In this document: positions 6,326 to 14,719 of the stretch, one piece after another
Position numbering within the stretch: the stretch's first letter is position 1
How the letters are laid out: every line of letters begins with the position of its first letter
Assembly (NCBI GenBank): GCA_029007035.1
Contig: JAQXHC010000028.1
Location: 1-32,952 of the forward strand
Origin: Oscillospiraceae bacterium
GTDB lineage: Bacteria; Bacillota; Clostridia; Oscillospirales; Ruminococcaceae
DNA length: 32,952 nt
Direction: 5' to 3'
The notes under the pieces: generated by a model
What the model was told of the DNA's origin: nothing
The model's input: only the letters and a program-made list of their open reading frames with translations
Database searches by the model: none
Translations under genes and position numbers: made by a program

Positions 6326-8191
6326 ATGAATACAAAAAAGCTGAAAAATGCCGCCTGCGCGATGGTTACAGCGGCATTGGCAGGCTCGTGCGTCAGTTTG
6401 CCGGGCAGCGCGGCTGACGTGAAATCTGATGCTGAAGCTGTTAAATACGAGTTCGAGGACGGCTCCAACAACGGCGGAGAAATTTATACCGAAGGCTGGA
6501 AAGGCAATACTCAGGAGGACGGCTCCGGAGAGGAAATGGATCTTACAGGTTTCTCGGGAAGCGGTTTTTCTTATCTTGACCAGAAAGGCACGACCGTCAG
6601 TGTTGATGTTACCGTTCCGGAACGAGGTCTTTATGAGCTGAGTATATGCTATTGCGAGCCTTATGACACTAACAAAAAGGTTCAGTATCTCAATATCAAC
6701 GGTGTAAACCAGGGAGAGGTAAGTTTCCAGCACAACCTCAGCTTTGAGGAAACCTCGGGAGGAGTCGTTATGCTTGACGAGGGAGTGAATACGATTGAGC
6801 TGAAAGCGTACTGGGGATATACATTCTTCGACTATCTCACTGTCAAGCCTGCGGACGAAAGCCTGACCAATCTTTCGCCGACCCGACAGCTGTCAAATCC
6901 CAATGCTTCCGATTCGACAAAACGGCTTTACAGCTACCTTTGCGACCAGTACGGCAATCATATTATTTCAGGTCAGCAGGAGTATTGCGGCGACCATAAC
7001 TACAATCTGTGGAACGATCCCGATACATTTATCAAGGATAATGAAGCGGAATTTGAGTATATTCTCGAAAAGACCGGAAAACAGCCTGCAATAAGAGGAA
7101 TAGATTTCCTTGCCTACAACACGACCACTGAATGGCGCGACCATGCTCCGGAGCGCTGTATTGAATGGACGAACAAATATCACGGAATAGCCACCTGTAC
7201 ATGGCACTGGAATGTCCCCTGCGAGGAGGGCAGCACTGAGACCGCATTCTATGTTAAATCCGCCAATGCTACCTATACTACATTCAGCATTACAAATGCA
7301 CTGACTGAGGGAACATGGGAAAACGAGGTTCTTCTTGCCGATATTGACCTCATCGCTCAGGAGCTTACAAAGCTTAAAGAAGCCGATGTACCGATATTGT
7401 GGAGACCTCTCCACGAAGCTGAGGGAGGCTGGTTCTGGTGGGGAGCAGAAGGCGCAGAGCCGTGTAAAAAGCTCTACCGTCTGCTTTATGATAAGCTGAC
7501 CAATGAATACGGACTTGATAATCTTATATGGGTATGGACAGGTTACACTTACGAAACCTCAGCCGACTGGTATCCGGGTGACGATGTTGTCGATATAATC
7601 GGATACGACAAATACAACGCTGTTGACGGACTGCCGAATCTCAGCTCAATTTCTTCGACTTTCTACAGTCTCGTTCAGAGCACCGGCGGAGAAAAAATGG
7701 TTGCTATGTCCGAGAACGATTCGATTCCTTCTCTTGAGAATCTGCAGAAGGATAAGGCTGCATGGCTCTATTTCTGTCCATGGTACATGAACTACCTCAC
7801 CAGCGAGCAGAACAATCCTGTGGATAATCTTATTGAGATATATAACAGCGAATACTGTATCACGCTTGATGAGCTTCCCGACCTCAAGACTTACCCGATC
7901 AACGGAGCGGGGGAGCAGGGTACAACTGCTCCGGTCACCGGTTCAACCAAGCCTTCTTCGGGAGAAAACGAGATCCTATACGGTGACGCAGACCTTAACG
8001 GGGAGATCAATGTAAACGATGTTGTAACAGTTATGTGTTATGCTGCCAATCCGGATGATAACCCGCTTTTACCGGATGCATTGCGTGCGGCAGATGTCTA
8101 CGACGCAGGCGGCGGAGTTAACGCAAGCGATGCTGTTGAAATACAGAAATTTATTGCTAAAATCATATCTGAATTCAATATAGGAGGATAA
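6326..8191 (+). CDS. Cellulosomal CBM35-GH26-dockerin beta-mannanase
   Basis: A secreted 621-residue enzyme that should hydrolyse internal beta-1,4-mannosidic bonds in mannan and glucomannan. A signal peptide (about 1-30, basic start then AAG...GSAA) is followed by a CBM35-like beta-sandwich (38-175, ending FFDYLTVKP), the GH26 catalytic domain (about 195-520), a Thr/Ser/Pro linker (532-548) and a type I dockerin (551-617). In GH26, the acid/base is E364 in WRPLHEAEGGWFWW and the nucleophile E463 in AMSEND; WHW (293-295) is also typical. The dockerin loops are DADLNGEINVND and DVYDAGGGVNASD, the second one residue longer than the canonical 12, as in R. flavefaciens. ATG 6326 has AAGGAGG six bases upstream. 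It is translationally coupled to the GH9 gene. Exact substrate is inferred from the family. Confidence 0.92.
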   Translation: MNTKKLKNAACAMVTAALAGSCVSLPGSAADVKSDAEAVKYEFEDGSNNGGEIYTEGWKGNTQEDGSGEEMDLTGFSGSGFSYLDQKGTTVSVDVTVPERGLYELSICYCEPYDTNKKVQYLNINGVNQGEVSFQHNLSFEETSGGVVMLDEGVNTIELKAYWGYTFFDYLTVKPADESLTNLSPTRQLSNPNASDSTKRLYSYLCDQYGNHIISGQQEYCGDHNYNLWNDPDTFIKDNEAEFEYILEKTGKQPAIRGIDFLAYNTTTEWRDHAPERCIEWTNKYHGIATCTWHWNVPCEEGSTETAFYVKSANATYTTFSITNALTEGTWENEVLLADIDLIAQELTKLKEADVPILWRPLHEAEGGWFWWGAEGAEPCKKLYRLLYDKLTNEYGLDNLIWVWTGYTYETSADWYPGDDVVDIIGYDKYNAVDGLPNLSSISSTFYSLVQSTGGEKMVAMSENDSIPSLENLQKDKAAWLYFCPWYMNYLTSEQNNPVDNLIEIYNSEYCITLDELPDLKTYPINGAGEQGTTAPVTGSTKPSSGENEILYGDADLNGEINVNDVVTVMCYAANPDDNPLLPDALRAADVYDAGGGVNASDAVEIQKFIAKIISEFNIGG

Positions 8192-8192
8192 A

Positions 8193-10658
8193 ATGAAAAC
8201 ATCAAAAAAACTTATTACACTGGCAGTCTGTACGGCTGTCACGGCAGGAGTGATTTCGTCGTCTGTTACAGGCTTTGTTTCAGCGAACGAGCTTGAAACA
8301 TCTCTTGCAAACGATTCCGGACTCGATTACGACTTTGCCCGCGCATTACAGTATTCTATCTATTTCTACGATGCAAATATGTGCGGCACTGACGTTGAGG
8401 CAAACAACCGCTATACATGGAGAGGCAATTGTCATACATATGATGCCAAGGTTGAACTGACGGCAGGCATTACCAATTTTGTCGGAACAAATCTCTCTCA
8501 GGATTTCATTGATAAGTATAAGGATATTCTTGATCCCGACGGCGACGGCTGTGTTGACGTTTCGGGCGGTTTCCACGACGCAGGCGATCACGTTAAATTC
8601 GGTATGCCCGAAAACTATGCCGCCTCGACTCTTGCATGGGGATACTATGAATTCCGGGATTCCTATATAAAAACAGGTCAGGATGACCATATTGAAACGA
8701 TTCTCCGCTATTTCAACGACTATCTTATGAAGTGTACTTTCCGCGACGATGACGGAAAGGTTATCGCACATTGTTATCAGGTCGGCGACGGAGATATTGA
8801 CCACAAATACTGGAATTCACCCGAGGTTGACGAAATGGGCAGACCTGCGTTCTTCCTTACAGCCGAGAAGCCGCAGACTGACTACGTTGCTTCGGCGGCG
8901 GCTTCACTTGCCATAAACTACCTCAATTTCAAGGACACGGATCCGGAATATGCCGAAAAATCTCTCGACTACGCGACAGCGCTCTTTGACTTTGCAATGA
9001 CCAATCCAAAGGAACTGAGTGACAATGAAGACGGTCCCAAGGCATATTACCGTTCATCAAAGTGGGAGGACGATTACTGCTGGGCAGCGGCATGGCTGTA
9101 TAAAATCACCGGCGACCATACCTACCTTGAAGAAATGTTCCCTGTATATGACTATTATGCTGCACCAAGCTATGTTCACTGCTGGAACGATGTATGGGGC
9201 GGAGTTCAGTGTGTTCTCGGAGAAATTACGATGGATGCGCCCGCAAAAGAGGGAGAGCACGTTTATCCTGGCTTTATCGATGAATACAAAGAAGCTGCCG
9301 GCAAGAGTCCCTATGAGGAAATGGACTGCTGGGCTTCTATAGAAAAGGCGGTAAATTCCTACATGAGCGGAAGTCCGGGAACGCTCAGTCCTGCCGGTTA
9401 CTGGTGGATGGATACATGGGGTTCGGCACGATACAATACTGCCGGTCAGCTTGTAGCTCTTGTATATGATAAGTACAATAACGACGGAAAGCCCGGTAAA
9501 TTCAGCGAATGGGCAAAGGGACAAATGGAATATCTTATGGGTGATAATCCCCTTGGCCGTTCTTATATTGTCGGATATAATGCCAATTCCGTTAAGTTTC
9601 CGCATCACCGCGCCTGCTCGGGTCTGACAAAATGCGAGGATCCCGATGAGCACAGATACGTTCTCTACGGTGCGCTTGCAGGTGGTCCCGATGCGGATGA
9701 TAACCATAACGATGTAACTAAAGACTGGATTTACAATGAGGTAACGATTGACTACAATGCAGCCTTCGTAGGTGCTTGTGCAGGTCTTTATGAGTTCTTC
9801 GGTACAGAGGATATGCGTCCTACCAGCGATTTCCCTCCTGCCCCTACTTACGGAGGAAACGGTGAGGACGGCGGAAACAGCTACTGGGTAACCGGCTGCG
9901 GCATCGACGACCTCAATTCAGACGGCTGCGGAGTTACAAAGGTCTCGCTCATGGTAATGACCGATTCTACTAAGGCTGCAAAGGATATTTCAGTTCGCTA
10001 TTACTTTAACAGTTCCGAGATTTCGGACATTTCAAGTGTAAAGGCTTCAGAGCTTTACGATCAGGCAGCTGTTGAAGCTGCTCCCGCTGACGGAGTAATC
10101 AGCGGTCCGTATAAATATGATAATCTTGACAACACCTATTATGTGGAGATTAAGTGGGACGACTATACCATTGCAAATTCCGGCAAAAAATATCAGTTTA
10201 CTGTTGGAATGTACTATGGTGATAAGTGGGATCCTTCCAATGACCCGAGCTATGACGGACTAAAAATTTTTGAGGAGGACGACGCATTCTTCGGTACGGG
10301 AAATGAAGTCAGAACCGACAATATATGTGTATACTCCGATGGAGTTCTCGTAGGCGGAATTGAGCCAGACGGCTCGACAGCACAGCCTCCGGAGCCTACA
10401 ACCGGCGATCAGCCCACAACCGGATCAGAATCCGACATTATATGGGGCGACGCTGATCTCAGCGGTGATGTAAACATTAATGACGTTGTAACTGTAATGT
10501 GCTATTCTTCATCACCGGAGTCGAATCAGTTGTCTGACGAAGCACTGCTTAATGCTGATGTTTATCAGCATGGTGACGGAGTAAACGGAAGTGACGCGGT
10601 TTCGATTCAGAAATTTCTTGCTAAGATTCTCAAGGAGCTTCCCGAATCATATAAATAA
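8193..10658 (+). CDS. Cellulosomal GH9-CBM3c-dockerin endoglucanase
   Basis: A secreted 821-residue cellulase. Order: signal peptide (about 1-31), GH9 (alpha/alpha)6 barrel (about 42-540), CBM3c-like module (565-722), Pro/Thr linker (726-746) and type I dockerin (750-814). GH9 catalytic residues are visible: D129 and D132 in SGGFHDAGDHVKFG, and acid E516 in YNEVTIDYN; the KFPHHRACSG segment (468-477) is present. The module with VRYYFNSS, YYVEIKWDD and ICVYSDGVLVGG matches CBM3c, which together with GH9 defines the theme-B, often processive, endoglucanases. Dockerin loops are DADLSGDVNIND and DVYQHGDGVNGSD, very close to those of the mannanase upstream, so both probably bind the same scaffoldin. 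The start lies one base after the mannanase stop, its AGGAGG lying inside that gene. Confidence 0.95.
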   Translation: MKTSKKLITLAVCTAVTAGVISSSVTGFVSANELETSLANDSGLDYDFARALQYSIYFYDANMCGTDVEANNRYTWRGNCHTYDAKVELTAGITNFVGTNLSQDFIDKYKDILDPDGDGCVDVSGGFHDAGDHVKFGMPENYAASTLAWGYYEFRDSYIKTGQDDHIETILRYFNDYLMKCTFRDDDGKVIAHCYQVGDGDIDHKYWNSPEVDEMGRPAFFLTAEKPQTDYVASAAASLAINYLNFKDTDPEYAEKSLDYATALFDFAMTNPKELSDNEDGPKAYYRSSKWEDDYCWAAAWLYKITGDHTYLEEMFPVYDYYAAPSYVHCWNDVWGGVQCVLGEITMDAPAKEGEHVYPGFIDEYKEAAGKSPYEEMDCWASIEKAVNSYMSGSPGTLSPAGYWWMDTWGSARYNTAGQLVALVYDKYNNDGKPGKFSEWAKGQMEYLMGDNPLGRSYIVGYNANSVKFPHHRACSGLTKCEDPDEHRYVLYGALAGGPDADDNHNDVTKDWIYNEVTIDYNAAFVGACAGLYEFFGTEDMRPTSDFPPAPTYGGNGEDGGNSYWVTGCGIDDLNSDGCGVTKVSLMVMTDSTKAAKDISVRYYFNSSEISDISSVKASELYDQAAVEAAPADGVISGPYKYDNLDNTYYVEIKWDDYTIANSGKKYQFTVGMYYGDKWDPSNDPSYDGLKIFEEDDAFFGTGNEVRTDNICVYSDGVLVGGIEPDGSTAQPPEPTTGDQPTTGSESDIIWGDADLSGDVNINDVVTVMCYSSSPESNQLSDEALLNADVYQHGDGVNGSDAVSIQKFLAKILKELPESYK

Positions 10659-10662
10659 AAAT

Positions 10663-10694
10663 AAAGCCGTATCGGTTTAACGATACGGCTTTTG
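10663..10694 (+). terminator. Terminator of the mannanase-cellulase operon
   Basis: A perfect 12-bp stem (10663-10674 with 10681-10692; core AGCCGTATCG) and 6-base loop followed by TTTTG, five bases after the GH9 stop. Confidence 0.85.
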
Positions 10695-10769
10695 CCATAT
10701 CGGAAGTAACTATGATTCCGGAGTACAAATCCGTGACAAATGTCACTGTGGGAAATTACGCATGACATC

Positions 10770-10798
10770 TTGAAATAATAATGTTGATATACTATAAT
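10770..10798 (+). promoter_or_regulatory. Promoter of the large membrane protein gene
   Basis: TTGAAA (10770-10775) and TATAAT (10793-10798) with a 17-base spacer, 35 bases before the ATG at 10833. Confidence 0.75.
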
Positions 10799-10832
10799 AT
10801 AATCATCGGAACAGAAAACAAGGAGTGATTAT

Positions 10833-13418
10833 ATGGTAATATTATTATTGATATGGCTACTTCTTCCGATCGTGCTTATACCGTATTCAATATCGAGTGC
10901 CATAATGAAATCAAAATACAACCGATTTCTTAGACAGCTTATGAACAGCGGAAGAATTTCAACGGGTGAGTATTGCCGGATGATGGCTGATTCTTCCGAG
11001 AACTGTGCCGCGGCGGACAAAGCTCCGAAAACTTCAGAGAATAATTCCGGAAAAATTGAGAATAAATCCGGAACGGAAAATATAATTGAAACAGAGAGGA
11101 AAACCGAAGCGGAGAACAAAACCGAAACGGACATTCCGGACAAGGCAGTTTATATCGAGGCTCCTAAAACGGCAGTGACTTTTGAGCCGGTTCAGCCAAG
11201 TGAAACCATTGGCGGATTCAGCTCTGCCAAGATGCTTTTCGGAATCGGAACGACACTTGTGATTCTGGCAGGCTTTGTATTTTCGACAGCGATTTGGTTT
11301 TACCTAAGCGATGCGGCAAGAATGGGCATTATCGCCCTTGCAGGACTTCTTTTCTTTGGAATAAGCCGAATTGCCAGGTCAGTGTTGAAGCTTCCCGGAA
11401 CATCAACTGCATTTTACATAATATCATCGGTTTTCTTCCTTACATCATATTTTACCGGAGCAATCTACCGGCTTTACGGTAATTGGTTTTCATTCAGAGG
11501 AGACGGTGTTTACATTATGCTTGCCGTCGGAGCACTGATTCTTTCCGGATCCCTGATGCTCGGCAATAAGCTTTACGGAAGCAGAGCCTTCATATCGGCA
11601 GCTCTGTATTCGGCTGCGGTTTCGGCGACTCTGATAATTGCTCAGATTTCAACATACGGACTTAGTACCGCTTCCGAATCAATAAATATGTTCATACTCA
11701 TTACCACTCTGTTTGGAGCTGTAATAACTGCGTTGTATTACATCGGCTTTAAGGGAAAATTCAGATCTCCTCTTGGCGAAGTAATTCTCGTAGTGCGTGT
11801 GATATATGCACTTTTCGCGGCATATCTTTGGATATCCGAGTTTATTTCCGGACAATGGAGTGCATATTCAGCAGTTGTGCTTACTGTAATCGGAGCAGAG
11901 CTTGCACTTTATGGAATCAGATTCAGCAATAAGCTTTTTATATCATCAGTATCGGCAGTATGGACAGCACTGCTCATTGAATTGAGCGGATTTGCAGATG
12001 AGAGGTTAATATCCCTGCTTATCTTGAGCGCAGCATTAACTGTATCGGTTTTATTGCTCAGATACACCAAATGCCTGTATACAGGATTTTCCGACGGATT
12101 AATCATGGCAGTAGCATTTATAGCGGCATTAGCGGCAGCCTGTTCTGACTTTGCTGTGCCCTACGGAATTATTAGCTTGTCAATGATCGAGGCGATGCTG
12201 TTTGTAACGGCATTTGACATAAAAAATGTATTCTGCCGCCTTTCGGGAGTTCTGATTCCTCTGCCGCTGGCAATAATCGCCCTGCTGACTGCTGATAGTA
12301 TTACATCGTTCAGAGAAACAGAGGCATTATCGGCGATGGCAAGTGCTACGCTGCTTGCCTTCACTCTATGCGCAATACTATTCAGATTATTGGCTCGCGG
12401 TGAGATCCGGCACAGATTTACAGCCGCATCATTTGAGGGATTTGCCTGCATTGCTTCGCTTGTTGCAGCTTTCTCATCAGATAATCTTTTCCTATGCGTT
12501 GCTGCGGCTCTGACGAGCCTGTTCTTAATTGCCGAAATAAGCAAAGGCTCTGTAAACGTACATTCAATTATTCCTGCAATATCGGTATTTGCAGCGATCG
12601 ACAGATTCGTATGTGCACTTGGAACCGATTCACTTCAGAAGGGCAAGGTTATCACAATTGTCTCATTTGCAGCATTCGTATTGTCAATAGTCGGGGCGAG
12701 AATATTTTTCCCTGAAAAATGTATAGGACAGGGAAATAAGCCTGCGAAAATCGACATTTTCACCGTAGGAGCTGTATTATCCGTAATTATGATGATTTCA
12801 GCTTACGGAATCGACAGCGATGTTAAGCAGTTCATTGTTCTGATGCAGATGGCTGTGATTATTGCCAACTGCGTGAGAAAGGGACATGATACAGGTATTA
12901 ACACAGTTCTCACGGCATTTTCGCTGTTCATGGCGGCAATAGCATTCATTAACCGTCCGTTCCTCGTGAGCGATAACGAAATAATCGCGCCGAAAATTAC
13001 TATGCTTATTATATTCCTTCTTGGCTTTGCACTGAGGAAAATCCGCATAGGTGGCGAGCCTGTTTCACCGACGCTTGGGGCATGGGTATATGTGTTCGAC
13101 TACTGTCGTCTGCTCTGGGATGCGCTTGCAAACGAGGTGCTTTTCAATACACTTCTTGTTCTGTGCATTTCACTTGCAATACTGACTTATTCGTTCATGG
13201 CAAAACGTAAGGGTAGCTTTCTCCTGTCCGGCGCAGGACTTATCGGACTGACACTGTACATTATGAGAGATTTTCTCGCTGAAATTGACTGGTGGGTATA
13301 CCTGCTTCTTGCGGGAATTCTTCTGATTTCCATTGCCGCCGTAAATGAATTTTATAAGGATAAGGGCGAGTCTGTAAAGGCAAAGGCAGGAAGGTTTTTT
13401 GAAGACTGGAAATGGTGA
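10833..13418 (+). CDS. Large polytopic membrane protein of unknown function
   Basis: 861 residues. One N-terminal membrane helix (1-25) is followed by a short cytoplasmic segment with a SHOCT-like look (NRFLRQLMNSGRISTGEYCR), then a low-complexity Glu/Lys/Thr stretch (about 65-110, repeated KTE and ENK), then from about 130 onward some twenty or more hydrophobic helices to the end. It closes with a basic/amphipathic tail ending FFEDWKW. No enzyme or transporter motif was seen. The core (GIGTTLVILAGFVFSTAIWF) resembles the large DUF2157/DUF2339-like membrane proteins, but I cannot assign a family. ATG with AAGGAG at good spacing, its own promoter and a shared terminator make it a single-gene unit. 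Confidence 0.85.
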   Translation: MVILLLIWLLLPIVLIPYSISSAIMKSKYNRFLRQLMNSGRISTGEYCRMMADSSENCAAADKAPKTSENNSGKIENKSGTENIIETERKTEAENKTETDIPDKAVYIEAPKTAVTFEPVQPSETIGGFSSAKMLFGIGTTLVILAGFVFSTAIWFYLSDAARMGIIALAGLLFFGISRIARSVLKLPGTSTAFYIISSVFFLTSYFTGAIYRLYGNWFSFRGDGVYIMLAVGALILSGSLMLGNKLYGSRAFISAALYSAAVSATLIIAQISTYGLSTASESINMFILITTLFGAVITALYYIGFKGKFRSPLGEVILVVRVIYALFAAYLWISEFISGQWSAYSAVVLTVIGAELALYGIRFSNKLFISSVSAVWTALLIELSGFADERLISLLILSAALTVSVLLLRYTKCLYTGFSDGLIMAVAFIAALAAACSDFAVPYGIISLSMIEAMLFVTAFDIKNVFCRLSGVLIPLPLAIIALLTADSITSFRETEALSAMASATLLAFTLCAILFRLLARGEIRHRFTAASFEGFACIASLVAAFSSDNLFLCVAAALTSLFLIAEISKGSVNVHSIIPAISVFAAIDRFVCALGTDSLQKGKVITIVSFAAFVLSIVGARIFFPEKCIGQGNKPAKIDIFTVGAVLSVIMMISAYGIDSDVKQFIVLMQMAVIIANCVRKGHDTGINTVLTAFSLFMAAIAFINRPFLVSDNEIIAPKITMLIIFLLGFALRKIRIGGEPVSPTLGAWVYVFDYCRLLWDALANEVLFNTLLVLCISLAILTYSFMAKRKGSFLLSGAGLIGLTLYIMRDFLAEIDWWVYLLLAGILLISIAAVNEFYKDKGESVKAKAGRFFEDWKW

Positions 13419-13460
13419 GTAGATTGACTATGGTGACAGCACTGCCTGAATATGCGTAAA

Positions 13461-13491
13461 AAAACACGGATGGCTATTACATCCGTGTTTT
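13461..13491. terminator. Bidirectional terminator between the membrane protein gene and ychF
   Basis: An 11-bp stem (13461-13471 with 13481-13491; core ACACGGAT) has A-runs on the left and T-runs on the right, so it can stop the plus-strand gene ending at 13418 and the minus-strand gene ending at 13507. Confidence 0.8.
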
Positions 13492-13506
13492 TGTATTTTT
13501 TAAAAA

Positions 13507-14601
13507 TCATACATTAAATCTGAACAGAACAATGTCTCCGTCCTGCATAACGTATTCCTTGCCCTCAAGACGGACAAGTCCCTTATCCTTGGCTGCCGCC
13601 ATTGAGCCGCATTCCATGAGGTCATTGAACGATATAACCTCTGCTCTGATGAAGCCCTTTTCAAAATCGGTATGAATTTTTCCTGCTGCCTGGGGAGCTT
13701 TTGTACCCTGCTTGATAGTCCAGGCACGAACTTCCTGTTTGCCTGCGGTGAGGTATGAGATAAGTCCGAGCAGAGCATATCCCTCTTTGATAATGCGGTT
13801 CAGACCCGATACCTCAAGTCCAAGCTCGCTGAGGAACATTGCCTTGTCCTCCTCGCCCATGTCGGAAATCTCTGCTTCAATCTGAGCGCATATCGGCAGA
13901 ACGGCGGAATGCTCTTCCCTGGCGATTTCGCAGACCTTTTTGTAATTTTCATTGGTATCGATATTGTTAATGAAATCGTCCTCGCTGAGGTTTGCAGCAT
14001 ATATAACAGGTTTGGCTGAGAGAAGGGGAGTCGACTTAATCAGCTCGCGCTCGTCATCGGTGAAATCAAAGCCTCGTGCCGATTTGCCGTTTTCAAGATG
14101 CTCCTTGAGCCTTTCGAGGAAGTCAATTTCAACAAGGTATTTCTTATCGCCCTTAACTGCCTTTTTAGCGCGGTCGATACGGCGGTCAATCATTTCAATG
14201 TCGGAAAAAATCAGTTCGAGGTTGATAGTCTCGATATCGCGTGCAGGATTGATATTACCGTCAACATGGATAATATTAGGATCCTCAAAGCATCTCACAA
14301 CATGGACTATAGCGTCGACCTCGCGTATATCGGCAAGGAATTTATTTCCCAGCCCTTCGCCCTTTGACGCACCCTTAACAAGACCTGCGATATCAACGAA
14401 TTCGAGAGTTGCAGGGGTAAACTTATCCGGCTCGTACATTTCGGCGAGCTTATCGAGTCTCTCATCGGGGACAGATACGATACCGACATTCTTTTCGATA
14501 GTGCAAAACGGATAATTTGCTGACTCTGCACCTGCGTTTGTGAGTGCGTTAAAGAGAGTGCTTTTGCCGACATTCGGCAGACCAACCATACCAAGCTTCA
14601 T
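13507..14601 (-). CDS. ychF: YchF/Ola1 family ATPase
   Basis: A 364-residue universally conserved P-loop NTPase of the Obg branch that prefers ATP over GTP and associates with ribosomes. G1 loop GLPNVGKS (7-14), switch region with YPFCTIEKNVG, G3 DIAG (70-73) and the ATP-specific G4 NLSE (204-207) in place of NKxD are all visible. The middle coiled-coil insert lies about 125-190, and the C-terminal TGS domain (about 280-362, ending GDIVLFRFNV) is intact. Length is normal. The ATG has a modest AAAGG site about 13 bases upstream. Housekeeping gene transcribed alone. Confidence 0.97.
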   Translation of the reverse strand: MKLGMVGLPNVGKSTLFNALTNAGAESANYPFCTIEKNVGIVSVPDERLDKLAEMYEPDKFTPATLEFVDIAGLVKGASKGEGLGNKFLADIREVDAIVHVVRCFEDPNIIHVDGNINPARDIETINLELIFSDIEMIDRRIDRAKKAVKGDKKYLVEIDFLERLKEHLENGKSARGFDFTDDERELIKSTPLLSAKPVIYAANLSEDDFINNIDTNENYKKVCEIAREEHSAVLPICAQIEAEISDMGEEDKAMFLSELGLEVSGLNRIIKEGYALLGLISYLTAGKQEVRAWTIKQGTKAPQAAGKIHTDFEKGFIRAEVISFNDLMECGSMAAAKDKGLVRLEGKEYVMQDGDIVLFRFNV

Positions 14602-14719
14602 TAAAATACAAGACCTTTCTGTTAATTTGAATATAGATTATAGATAAGAGACAATATGTCAGATTGTTACAGATTACTGAAATACCGATAAAATATTTTT
14701 AATCGTGTTTTTGGCTTTG

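Noticed and set aside
9057..9707. Minus-strand frame of 216 codons inside the GH9 gene
   Set aside because: It lies wholly within the catalytic domain coding region and shows no own promoter or motif.
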